Origin: a virus | Strand: one strand, 5' to 3' | Length of the DNA stretch: 20,374 bases | Virus record (IMG/VR): IMGVR_UViG_3300013131_000308 | Coordinates: 1 to 20,374 of that record | Shown here: positions 1 to 7,295 of the stretch, piece after piece | Layout of the letters: every line of letters starts with the position of its first letter | How positions within the stretch are numbered: position 1 is the stretch's first letter | Position numbers and translations under genes: made by a program | Notes under the pieces: generated by a model | Seen by the model: only the letters and a program-made list of their open reading frames with translations | What the model was told of the DNA's origin: nothing | Database searches by the model: none

Positions 1-96
1 CGCCGCCCCTACCTCGTCACGAATGAGGCTCTTGATATGCACCCAGTCGTCGGTGGTCAGCACCCCGGCGGCTGCCACAATCGCCTCATTCGCCAT
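1..96 (-). CDS. Partial small phage protein, N-terminus only
   Basis: An ATG at 96 opens a frame that runs off the left edge of the window after 32 codons with no stop, beginning MANEAIVAAAGVL. It follows the TAG of the upstream gene by nine bases, so it continues the same operon. The residues after the start (alternating small and hydrophobic, then TTDDWVHIKSLIRDE) look helical and acidic. I do not recognise the family. Its position downstream of the tail fibre genes is where small tail accessory, chaperone or lysis-associated genes usually sit, but nothing in the 32 residues decides between these. The upstream G-tract (GGGG, about 8 nt before the ATG) is a weak ribosome binding site. Confidence 0.6.
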   Translation of the reverse strand, partial: MANEAIVAAAGVLTTDDWVHIKSLIRDEVGAA

Positions 97-105
97 GCGT
101 CACCC

Positions 106-309
106 CTACTCCGCCAGTTCCCGCCGGATGAGTACGATCACCGCCCGCACCACCAGCTTCAGCACCGCATTGCGCCCGGCTGCCGTCAGCGTGTCCCAGT
201 TCGTGTATCCGTCTCGCAGATCGCCCAAAATGGTTTTCAGCTTACGCGCCGCGTCCGCCACGTCCGCCGTCTCAACCGCTTTATTCTGGATGATGATTTT
301 CGTTGCCAT
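106..309 (-). CDS. Small helical protein of unknown function
   Basis: This 67-residue protein (MATKIIIQNKAVETADVAD...) is not one I recognise. It has a short beta-like start (KIIIQ), a helical and charged middle, and a hydrophobic C-terminal helix (NAVLKLVVRAVIVLIRRELAE) that is amphipathic rather than a clear membrane span because of its arginines. A GTG two codons upstream at 315 overlaps the TGA of the preceding gene and is an alternative start; a GAGG lies 4 nt before that GTG and 10 nt before the ATG, so the site does not decide between them. It is part of the minus-strand tail operon, followed nine bases later by the partial gene at the edge. A tail accessory role is only inferred from position. 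Confidence 0.6.
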   Translation of the reverse strand: MATKIIIQNKAVETADVADAARKLKTILGDLRDGYTNWDTLTAAGRNAVLKLVVRAVIVLIRRELAE

Positions 310-311
310 CG

Positions 312-770
312 TCACACCGCCTCAATCGTCACATACCCGACTTCCAACCCGCCCTTACGCTCCACCCGCACCCGGTATACCCCCACCACCGGCGCGCCGA
401 ACTCCAACTCACACTTCCCTGTCACCACTGGCGCATCCGTCGGCGTATCATCCATCACGCCGTTGTAGTCCACATAATATTGAACCACCGAATCCCCCGC
501 GATTCGGACATCTGTCACCGCAATAATCGCCACATCCGCCCCGCCCGCCGTCACTCGGATTTTATCGGTCGTCATCACCAGCGCCGTGCTCACCGCCGCC
601 TCCACCGCGCCCCAGTCCGCCGGAGCATCCGCCACCGTGAAATGCGCCAGCGTCCCATACGACCCCCGGCTCAGCCCGCAAAACGTCGGCCAATGCCCCC
701 GCAGCCGCCCATCCAGCACCACCATATCCATCTCACCATTGATCGCCTTGCTCAGCATCACATCACCCAT
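312..770 (-). CDS. Tail-region protein of unknown function
   Basis: This 152-residue protein begins MGDVMLSKAINGEMDMVVLDG. The frame extends further upstream to 827, but the ATG at 770 is chosen because it lies two bases after the TGA of the preceding gene and has GAGGTG about 5 nt upstream; the longer start would run 50 bases into that gene. The C-terminal two thirds look beta-rich (VVQYYVDYNGVMDD, CELEFGAPVVGVYRVRVERKGG), suggesting a small beta-sandwich such as a fibre-associated or adhesion domain. I see no catalytic motif or signal peptide. It follows the short fibre-like gene and precedes small unknown genes, so a distal tail structural role is the best guess, at low certainty. Confidence 0.6.
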   Translation of the reverse strand: MGDVMLSKAINGEMDMVVLDGRLRGHWPTFCGLSRGSYGTLAHFTVADAPADWGAVEAAVSTALVMTTDKIRVTAGGADVAIIAVTDVRIAGDSVVQYYVDYNGVMDDTPTDAPVVTGKCELEFGAPVVGVYRVRVERKGGLEVGYVTIEAV

Positions 771-771
771 G

Positions 772-1299
772 TCACACCTCAATCGCCCAGAATTGCGGGT
801 GCATATTTGCTGACGCCGTTCCCGCACCCATATAACACGTCAATGTGTTAGCCACATTGTTCGTTTTCCACTGCAATTTGACCGTGTGCGTCGCCACGCT
901 CAATACACCCGTCACCACCACAAACGATACATTCCCGCTGTATGGATAGTAAAACAACACCAATCCATCATCCCCACCCAACCGCGCCCCATCCACATCC
1001 ACATCCAGATACCCGCGATAGGTCGTTACGCCACCTGCCACCACCAGCGCCCCCACGAACCCGATCATCAGTCGCCCGCCGTTGGTCGCCACGCTGATCG
1101 TGAACTCGCTCCCCGCCCCATCCACATCCGTAAACGAGGTGCTAGTCGTCGTCACATTCGCCGCCGCATCTGAATTGCTCACCGTCCTCGGTCGGGTGAA
1201 CAGATAATCCATGTTGTCCCGCACATTCGTGTTCAAATCCGTCGCATCCACCAGCACGCTGTTCGACCATGTTGCTGGCGTTGTCCATGTCGCTGTCAT
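772..1299 (-). CDS. Short tail fibre-like / distal tail protein
   Basis: The N-terminus of this 175-residue protein, MTATWTTPATWSNSVLVDA followed by TDLNTNVRDNMDYL, matches a motif I know from many phage tail fibre and baseplate-associated proteins (W-T-P-x-T-W ... LN-x-x-x-RDN). The rest is beta-rich with Ser/Thr/Val/Gly-rich strands (TTTSTSFTDVDGAGSEFTISV) and ends in an aromatic strand (HPQFWAIEV), as expected of a trimeric fibre head or receptor-facing domain. The start has GGGAGG 4 nt upstream, a strong ribosome binding site, and lies nine bases after the hub-like gene's TAG. Receptor binding is inferred from composition and position; no specific ligand can be named. Confidence 0.6.
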   Translation of the reverse strand: MTATWTTPATWSNSVLVDATDLNTNVRDNMDYLFTRPRTVSNSDAAANVTTTSTSFTDVDGAGSEFTISVATNGGRLMIGFVGALVVAGGVTTYRGYLDVDVDGARLGGDDGLVLFYYPYSGNVSFVVVTGVLSVATHTVKLQWKTNNVANTLTCYMGAGTASANMHPQFWAIEV

Positions 1300-1308
1300 T
1301 TTGCCTCC

Positions 1309-2898
1309 CTATAACGCCGGGTATATGCTGCCCGGCTCGCTCCGTCCCGTCACCCCTAACTGCCAGTACGCGAACCGGTTCACCTGCTCCAGCGTCCACC
1401 GCGTCTCATGCCGCTGCAACTCGTCCCACAAATAATGCTCTTCCCGCACGATCACATAATCGCCCGTATGCCCCACCGCGCTCGATTGCACACGGATTGC
1501 GTCTCCCATCGTCAGCGCCAGCATAACCGTCTCGTATGCCGCGTTCACGTTTGTCATTCGGATCGTTTTGCACGTCCCGCGTGGCGTATACCGCCGCTGC
1601 AACTCCCATTCCGCCAGCGATGCCCCGAACGCCCGATCACTGACGATCTGCGAATCCACCAGATACTCGCGCTCTCCGTATGTGGTTTTACTCAGGTTGT
1701 CCTCGCTGGTGAATTCCTCACTGTTATTCTGGCTCACCGTCTGCCCGCGCTGGATGATCTTCCCCACCGTCGCGCTCACAATTTTGCTGCTGTTTGTCAC
1801 CGTCAACACCGCGCTCTGCGCCTGCGCCTGCACACTGATCGTCGCCGCGCCACTCGTCACCGCGAAATCAGCCCCCGCCGGCGCGCTGACCGCCCTTGCG
1901 CTTACCCGGTTCTCCGCCGCCAACGCCGCCGCCGTAAATGGCACACGCACCGTCCGCGTCTCCCCCGCCTGCAAATTCAACGGCGTAGCCAGCTGCCACA
2001 GCACATCCGTCGCCACCGATGACCGCGTGCGCGGATACACCCGCACCCTCACGATATTGCTTAAATCCTCGCCATATCGGTAATTCAGTATCTGCCATTG
2101 GTTCACCACCGTCATCTGGATCGCATTGATTCCGCCGCTATCCGGCTCACTGTACAACTGCTGGATACGATCTCGCGACCAAAACACCGCCCGCCCCAAC
2201 CGATCAAAATAGAATTTCCCGCGCTCGGCCTCCGCCACCAGCTTGATCGTCGCCATCACCGACGGGTCTTTCGGCAGATAATCGCCCACGTATGGCAACA
2301 AATCGCTCGTCGTATCCAGCACCGACACCTGAGAAAATGCCCCCGGTATCGTGCTAACCCCTAGCACGCTCGCTCCCGCCACTCCCAGAATCCATACCCC
2401 TACCGTCGGCGGCAGCTGCACCTGCGTCAAAATCGTCTCAATCGCGCTCGTCGCCGTCACATTCTCCAGCAGCGCAATATTGGCGATCTGCCGATCCAGA
2501 AACCACCGTCCGCTATTGCACGTCACCACGCATGACGACTCGCTGATCGTGCTGGCCTCCGGTGTGATGAACTGCACCCACCCCGTGAAATGCGTCCGCG
2601 TCACGCTTTCATGCACGCTCGTCACCTGCACCCGCCGCTGCGGCTGCAAACTCCCGTACAGCGCCCCGCTCGCATTCTCCGGCGAGAACAACCCGTTCTC
2701 GTTCCGCAGGTTGATCGTTATCACCTCATCGCCCAGCGTCTCGTCATAGCTATTTAGCCCCAACGACCACCGGCACGCCGTCACCCACTGCGTCACATCC
2801 TCATACGCCCCATCAAACGCGCCATCGTTGTTCCAGTCAATGCAAATCGCCCAGCTCGCCCAACTCGCATCCCCGCCATCCGTCAACACATACGTCAT
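1309..2898 (-). CDS. Tail tip hub-like minor tail protein
   Basis: This 529-residue protein starts with an aspartate-rich loop at residues 21-33 (DWNNDGAFDGAYE) followed by DVTQWV. I know this arrangement from phage tail-tip proteins; it resembles a calcium-binding DxNxDG loop. A hub-like beta region follows, with NLRNENGLFSPEN and GWVQFITPEAS, then a Val/Ser/Thr-rich stretch near residues 310-370. The C-terminus contains GDYVIVREEHYLWD and YWQLGVTGRSEPGS, a closing pattern typical of such tail proteins. It is separated from the preceding hub-like gene by a palindromic repeat (2918-2966) and probably forms the tail tip or adhesion device downstream of the distal tail protein. Family assignment is by motif recognition only. 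The start has GAGG five bases before the ATG. Confidence 0.65.
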   Translation of the reverse strand: MTYVLTDGGDASWASWAICIDWNNDGAFDGAYEDVTQWVTACRWSLGLNSYDETLGDEVITINLRNENGLFSPENASGALYGSLQPQRRVQVTSVHESVTRTHFTGWVQFITPEASTISESSCVVTCNSGRWFLDRQIANIALLENVTATSAIETILTQVQLPPTVGVWILGVAGASVLGVSTIPGAFSQVSVLDTTSDLLPYVGDYLPKDPSVMATIKLVAEAERGKFYFDRLGRAVFWSRDRIQQLYSEPDSGGINAIQMTVVNQWQILNYRYGEDLSNIVRVRVYPRTRSSVATDVLWQLATPLNLQAGETRTVRVPFTAAALAAENRVSARAVSAPAGADFAVTSGAATISVQAQAQSAVLTVTNSSKIVSATVGKIIQRGQTVSQNNSEEFTSEDNLSKTTYGEREYLVDSQIVSDRAFGASLAEWELQRRYTPRGTCKTIRMTNVNAAYETVMLALTMGDAIRVQSSAVGHTGDYVIVREEHYLWDELQRHETRWTLEQVNRFAYWQLGVTGRSEPGSIYPAL

Positions 2899-2917
2899 CG
2901 CATCCTCGTCGTTCTCT

Positions 2918-2966
2918 CCTCTCTGTTACTACGGAGAGGGGTGAGGTTCTTCTCTAGGGGTGGGGA
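2918..2966. repeat. Intergenic palindromic repeat, copy 1
   Basis: A variant copy: arms CCTCTC (2918-2923) and GAGAGG (2934-2939), then the tail GGGGTGAGGTTCTTCTC and GGGGTGGGGAC. The right edge ends directly at the TAG of the hub-like gene (2967-2969). It fills the gap between two hub-like genes. Without a T-tract on the minus strand it is not an intrinsic terminator; mRNA 3'-end protection is possible. Confidence 0.8.
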
Positions 2967-4736
2967 CTACGGCATAATCGCCTGCGAGATGCCCAGCACA
3001 CGTAGGTTAAATTCAATCACCCCGCTGCTGCGCTCTCCCATCCCGCTCACAAATCCCGGCGCAAACGTCTCCGGCACGTAATAACTCATCGGTGTGCTTT
3101 CCCCGTGCACCATCGCCCGAAATTCAATCGTATGTTCCTGATACAACCCCGCCTCGCGCAGCACATCGGTCAAATCCATGCTCACATCCAGCGCCGCATT
3201 ATCCGTGCTGCGCGGGTTCCAAGGCCCGCCATAGGCCGCCGTCACATCCACCCCATTCACCAGCAGCCGCAGCCCCTTCGGATGATGATCCCCCTCGCGC
3301 ACCGCAAACGTATTCTCCGCCACCCACCGCCTGCCGTCCTGCTGCGAAATCACGATCGAATTCGTGCTCAATGGCCGCGTTTTCCACCTCGCCACCACCC
3401 GCACCACATCCGTCACCGCTTCGTCAAATTGGATTTTGAACTGCGCCCGCTTCCAATATCCCGCCTTCACCCCGTAACAAACCGTGTCCGTCCAAGTGTT
3501 CTCGCTCCAGTACGGGAACGTCTGCACCGCCACGTTCCGCACATCCACCGCCTCCAGCGCCCCCACCACCCGCTGCGCTGCATCCATCTGCCGCTTATCC
3601 GTCGTGCTCAGCTCTAAATCCGTCGTCACCCCGCCCATGCCCACGCGCTCGGTCACGCTCATCACCCAGAACACGTCGTCAATATCCGCCGTCCGCACCA
3701 CCAGCTCGTCCCGCCATATCTCCCCGATATAGCGCACCCGCACCCTATCCCCCGCCTGCAACCCTACTTGCGCCCGTGCGCTCAGCTTATACGTCCGCGC
3801 CTCAACCGCGTTCCGTTCCAACCACGCCGCCGCTGCATCGTATAACGCATTCGCCGCCAGCGTTTTCGCCGCCGTATTGTTCGCCACTGGCCCGATCTCT
3901 TTGAACGTCACATAACGCTCGATCACGCCATACGCCGCCACGCTCTCCGCATCCTCCAGATAGTATTCCGTCGCGCCGTTCTCCAGCACGCTCTGGATCA
4001 CATACGGATTCGTCCGCGTACTCCCCCCCAGCGTCAGCGCCGCCGCACCCTCACCCGTCCCCAAGGGCCTCACGCGGTTCGCCACCGCTTCTGTGCTGGC
4101 CGTCTCCGTCATGCGTTCGATCAATATCAAATCCCGCTGCCCGTACATCTCCCTCGCAACCAGCGGCACATTCGTCACGATCCCATCCGCCACCGCCCCG
4201 AATGCACCAATCGCCACGCTTTTCCACGCTGCACCGTCCCGCAGGTGTATCCCGCGTTCCTCGCACATCCGTATCAACGCCTTCAGCACACTCGCCCCGG
4301 CGAACCGCACCGTTTGCAGACCCAACCCGCCCTCAACCTCAACATCCCACCCGGCGATTGCCGCCAACTCCGCCGCAATCACCCACATTTCCTCATTCGT
4401 ATATACCCGGTTGCGCCCCACCGTCCGCCGCGTCAGCGCATCCAGCGCCCCCCGCGCCTCCACCCGCACCCTATCCCCCGCCGCCCCGCTATATTCCATC
4501 CGGCGGATAATCCCGCGCCCGATCTCGCGTGTGTTCCCGTCCTGCTCCACCCACACCCGCACCCAGCGCTCATTCGCGCACAATTCCAGCGCCCGACCAT
4601 CCCCGCCAGCAAATGCCAACGACAATCCGCCCGCCTCATCCAGCGCTCGCGTCACCGTCGCCTCTAGCAGCGCCACCGGCCCCGCGCCCAACCGCGTCAC
4701 CCCGTCCGCCGCATACACATCCGCCCACAACCGCAT
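2967..4736 (-). CDS. Tail-associated hub protein (Tal/Gp37-like)
   Basis: The first half of this 589-residue protein resembles the siphophage hub or tail-associated proteins that cap the tail tube below the distal tail protein: MRLWADVYAADGVTRLG, then RVWVEQDGNTREIGRGIIRR and a region around residues 110-175 with AGWDVEVEGGLGLQTVRF and SVLKALIRMCEERGIHLRDG. Residues 310-375 include VGLQAGDRVRVRYIGEIW, an OB-like pattern seen in such hubs. The C-terminal 200 residues look like an added beta-sandwich, possibly carbohydrate binding (WKTRPLSTNSIVIS ... HTIEFRAMVHGES). No muralytic peptidase motif is visible. The ATG directly follows the TAA of the fibre gene. The stop codon TAG lies exactly at the edge of the repeat at 2918-2966, so the last codons abut the repeat. 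Confidence 0.65.
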   Translation of the reverse strand: MRLWADVYAADGVTRLGAGPVALLEATVTRALDEAGGLSLAFAGGDGRALELCANERWVRVWVEQDGNTREIGRGIIRRMEYSGAAGDRVRVEARGALDALTRRTVGRNRVYTNEEMWVIAAELAAIAGWDVEVEGGLGLQTVRFAGASVLKALIRMCEERGIHLRDGAAWKSVAIGAFGAVADGIVTNVPLVAREMYGQRDLILIERMTETASTEAVANRVRPLGTGEGAAALTLGGSTRTNPYVIQSVLENGATEYYLEDAESVAAYGVIERYVTFKEIGPVANNTAAKTLAANALYDAAAAWLERNAVEARTYKLSARAQVGLQAGDRVRVRYIGEIWRDELVVRTADIDDVFWVMSVTERVGMGGVTTDLELSTTDKRQMDAAQRVVGALEAVDVRNVAVQTFPYWSENTWTDTVCYGVKAGYWKRAQFKIQFDEAVTDVVRVVARWKTRPLSTNSIVISQQDGRRWVAENTFAVREGDHHPKGLRLLVNGVDVTAAYGGPWNPRSTDNAALDVSMDLTDVLREAGLYQEHTIEFRAMVHGESTPMSYYVPETFAPGFVSGMGERSSGVIEFNLRVLGISQAIMP

Positions 4737-6146
4737 TTATGTACCACCCCACACACCATAGCGGCTAATTGCAATATTTTTTGCAGTCGCCGTCGTCGTG
4801 ATCGCCAGCACACACGCGCCCAACTCCGTGCTGCTCACGGGCAAATTCGTGGTCACAGCCACCTCCGGTCCATCGTTCACGCTGAAATATGCCGCGCTCA
4901 CGCCCGGAACCGTCCGCACCCGCAGCACATACCGCGTACTCGCCGCAATCGCCCCCACCGTCGCGCTCACTGTCTGCGCTGCACCCGTGCTGACCACGCC
5001 CACCCAGCCCGCATCTCCCGCCACTGTCGAATACCGGAACGCCGCCGCACTCGTCAACAGCGTATCCACATTCGTCGGCGTGGCCGCAAACACCCCAACC
5101 CACAGCCGTAAATTCGTGATGTCCGATCCCGTCCGCAACACGCATTCAAACACCGGACTATGTGCCAGCCGCGTCAGGTTATAGCTGCTTGTCCGTCTCC
5201 CGCCAAACGTCCCCGCCGTCGCCGCAATCGCCTGATTCACATACGTATCATCCGCATCGTTGGAGGCCGTCACTGCCCCCGCGCCGCCCAGCGTCCCCGC
5301 CGCGATGCCCACGCTCGCCCACGTTGCCGCCGCCGCCCGTTCATACCACCCGTTCCCGCCACGCCCCACCAACCTCGGCGCACTCACCGCCGCCAGATGC
5401 TCCACCCAGTTTGTGCCGTTATAAACTAGCGTCATCTGCTGATCGGCCAGCCCCAGATACCGATACCCGCCCGGCTGCACCAACCGGATATTCCCCGTTC
5501 CTGCCACGCCATCGCGCACCCGCACCACCCGCGCCGCGCTCGCCCCGCTGATCGTCAACACATCCCCCGCCGTGCCGCCGCTGATCGTATCCAGATCGTC
5601 ACTCGCCGCGCTCGCCTCAGTGTCCACCGTGTGCCGCGTCCGCGTCCGCGTCACTGCCCCGCTGCTGATCGTCAGCGCCGCGCTCGCACCCCACGTCGTA
5701 TACGTGCTCAATGGCATCAGCGCCGCCACCCACGCCGTCCCACTGTAGATCAACATGCAATACAGCGCCGTGTTGTTTAGCACCATGTCCGCGCCCGTCG
5801 CCGTGCTGATATTCCCCGTGCCGTGTTTCACCGTCACCACCCGCGCCGCATTCGCGCACCGCAGGTACATAATCCGCCCCGCCGCGCCGTTGTTGATCGT
5901 ATCCATATCATCACTGGCCGCGCTCGCCTCAGTGTCCGCCGTCACATGACTCTTCGTCGGCGTGATCGCCCCACCGCTGATCGTCAACGCTTCCGCGCTG
6001 CCTATCGAGATGCGATCAAACGCCTGCACCCCGTTCAGCGTATCCTCCACCGCGCTTTTCAGGTTCGCAATAGGCGTAGTCACGTCTACCGCATCAATCC
6101 CCTGCCCATCCACAATCCCGCTTACGTTTACGCTGATCGTCGTCAT
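4737..6146 (-). CDS. Tail fibre protein with a duplicated domain
   Basis: This is a 469-residue protein. After a short N-terminal part (SVNVSGIVDGQ...LKSAVEDTLNG) it has two copies of a ~95-residue domain at roughly residues 50-140 and 154-251. Each begins ALTIS(G/S)GA(I/V)T, then DTEASAASDD(M/L)DTI, and ends in GTGNI...YSGTAWVA or YNGTNWVE. This domain is common in phage fibres and contains beta strands with a glycine turn. The C-terminal 200 residues (from about GNGWYERAAAATW) look like a receptor-facing beta-sandwich with FEC, LRLWVGVF and VLRVRTVPGVSAAYFSVNDG. The start overlaps the TGA of the small upstream gene in ATGA. Host-surface binding is inferred from domain type. Confidence 0.65.
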   Translation of the reverse strand: MTTISVNVSGIVDGQGIDAVDVTTPIANLKSAVEDTLNGVQAFDRISIGSAEALTISGGAITPTKSHVTADTEASAASDDMDTINNGAAGRIMYLRCANAARVVTVKHGTGNISTATGADMVLNNTALYCMLIYSGTAWVAALMPLSTYTTWGASAALTISSGAVTRTRTRHTVDTEASAASDDLDTISGGTAGDVLTISGASAARVVRVRDGVAGTGNIRLVQPGGYRYLGLADQQMTLVYNGTNWVEHLAAVSAPRLVGRGGNGWYERAAAATWASVGIAAGTLGGAGAVTASNDADDTYVNQAIAATAGTFGGRRTSSYNLTRLAHSPVFECVLRTGSDITNLRLWVGVFAATPTNVDTLLTSAAAFRYSTVAGDAGWVGVVSTGAAQTVSATVGAIAASTRYVLRVRTVPGVSAAYFSVNDGPEVAVTTNLPVSSTELGACVLAITTTATAKNIAISRYGVWGGT

Positions 6147-6385
6147 CTGCCGCGCTCCCCGTTGATCGAAATGCTGATATGCCGTCTATTTGCAAACGGC
6201 TCTACCGCATCTACCCTGATATACCCCTCATCTAGCAGCCGCTGAAGCTGCCCGATCTGCACGCGCTCCCACGTCACATCACCGCATACCCGCTGCATCA
6301 AATCGAGCAGATGGGTATATTTCTCAGCGTTCGGCAACCACTTGCCATCCACCTTAATCACTACGTCCCCCGCCTGAAATTGCAT
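6143..6385 (-). CDS. Small conserved-looking protein between Dit and fibre
   Basis: I do not recognise this 80-residue protein (MQFQAGDVVIKVDGKWLPN...). The first 17 residues look like a small beta hairpin (GDVVIKVDGKWLPN), followed by a helix (AEKYTHLLDLMQRVCG) and a second helix with QIGQLQRLLDEGYIRVDAVEPF. The composition is well mixed and the gene is properly coupled (ATGA overlap with the fibre gene downstream), so it is likely real. The ribosome binding site GGGAGGGGG at 6393-6401 is part of the left arm of the intergenic palindromic repeat, seven bases before the ATG. A role as a tail tip accessory or fibre chaperone would fit the location but is not shown by the sequence. Confidence 0.65.
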   Translation of the reverse strand: MQFQAGDVVIKVDGKWLPNAEKYTHLLDLMQRVCGDVTWERVQIGQLQRLLDEGYIRVDAVEPFANRRHISISINGERGR

Positions 6386-6392
6386 GTCTTTT

Positions 6393-6401
6393 CCCCCTCC
6401 C
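6393..6401 (-). promoter_or_regulatory. Repeat-derived ribosome binding site
   Basis: The minus-strand GGGAGGGGG is seven bases (AAAAGAC) before the ATG at 6385, an ideal Shine-Dalgarno, and is at the same time the outer arm of palindromic repeat copy 2. In a folded mRNA the arm would be paired with its partner, which could reduce translation of this small gene. Confidence 0.6.
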
Positions 6402-6434
6402 TATCGCTATGGGGAGGGGTCGGGGGTGGGGACT
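6393..6434. repeat. Intergenic palindromic repeat, copy 2
   Basis: The arms CCCCTCCC and GGGGAGGGG surround a short centre containing ATCGCTAT, followed by the tail TCGGGGGTGGGGACTT. It lies between the Dit-like gene (stop five bases away) and the 80-residue gene. The left arm also serves as the latter gene's ribosome binding site. Confidence 0.85.
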
Positions 6435-6437
6435 TCT

Positions 6438-7295
6438 TCACACCCACCGCTCCAAATACCGCAGATTCACCGCCGCCGCATCGCTCGCCTGCGAGAATTT
6501 AATCTCTATCGTGTTCGCCCCCGGCAGCAGCCGCAGCCACCCCGCGCTCGCGCTGAACTGCGTCCCGTATACCCCCACATCGTTCAGCCGCACATCCCGC
6601 CGCCGGCTATCAATCACCAGATTGCTGCCCGCGCTCACCGTCCCCGCGTACCGCACCTCGTCCTCAACCGCCCCGTCCCGCACCCGTCGGATAATCACAT
6701 CACCCGCACTCTGCCCCACATCCGGCCTCACGGTGGCCTGCAAATACGTGTACGCATTTCCGACATTCGTCAGCGTCGTCGTCGTGCTAACCCCACTCGC
6801 GCTCACCGGAGCGCCCCCGCCCCACTTCGCCCCGCCGCCCCATGTCGCCCCACCGCCCCACACCACGCTATTCCCCGATCCATACCAGAACGGATCGCTC
6901 GCCTGCCAGACGATCTTCATCCGCATCCGCCTGTCGGGCACAGCCTGCGCCGCATCCGCATGATTGATCGAATTCACCCGCACCCACGCCCACCGTTCGC
7001 TCTGGTTCGCGCTCGTCGGCTGCATATACAACCGCCCCACGCCCACATCTGCCATCCGCCGGAACGCATCCACATCCGTTGTTGCCGTCTCATACGCATG
7101 ATGCAACCAGAACTCCGCCCGCACCGTCCCGATTTCGTTCAGCCCGCGCCCATCCCCCAGCACATCAAAACCGCCATCCGCACCCGGCATCCGCACCGTT
7201 TGCGTCACCAGATCGGCGAAATTGTCACTCGCATTAATCTGCGTATTCGGGAACGTGTACGTATACGTCCCCCGCACAAACCGCGTTAGCCTCAT
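6438..7295 (-). CDS. Distal tail protein (Dit-like)
   Basis: This 285-residue protein directly follows the tape measure gene (ATGA overlap at 7292-7295), the usual position of the distal tail protein that forms the hexameric ring joining tube to tip. The N-terminal part has the expected pattern: MRLTRFVRGTYTYTFPNTQ, then FADLVTQTVRMPGADGGFD, and later RMRMKIVWQASDPFWYGSG, a late-strand motif I associate with Dit proteins. A linker of three WGGGA units (VVWGGGATWGGGAKWGGGA) follows, and then a C-terminal beta-sandwich ending in GANTIEIKFSQASDAAAV. The TGA stop lies five bases from the edge of the downstream palindromic repeat at 6393-6434. The N-terminal Dit assignment is fairly good; the C-terminal domain's role is unknown. 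Confidence 0.75.
   Translation of the reverse strand: MRLTRFVRGTYTYTFPNTQINASDNFADLVTQTVRMPGADGGFDVLGDGRGLNEIGTVRAEFWLHHAYETATTDVDAFRRMADVGVGRLYMQPTSANQSERWAWVRVNSINHADAAQAVPDRRMRMKIVWQASDPFWYGSGNSVVWGGGATWGGGAKWGGGAPVSASGVSTTTTLTNVGNAYTYLQATVRPDVGQSAGDVIIRRVRDGAVEDEVRYAGTVSAGSNLVIDSRRRDVRLNDVGVYGTQFSASAGWLRLLPGANTIEIKFSQASDAAAVNLRYLERWV

Noticed and set aside
6384-7289. A 301-codon plus-strand frame opposite the Dit-like gene.
   Set aside because: Pro/Arg/His-rich shadow that also starts in a palindromic repeat; the minus-strand product is a convincing Dit.
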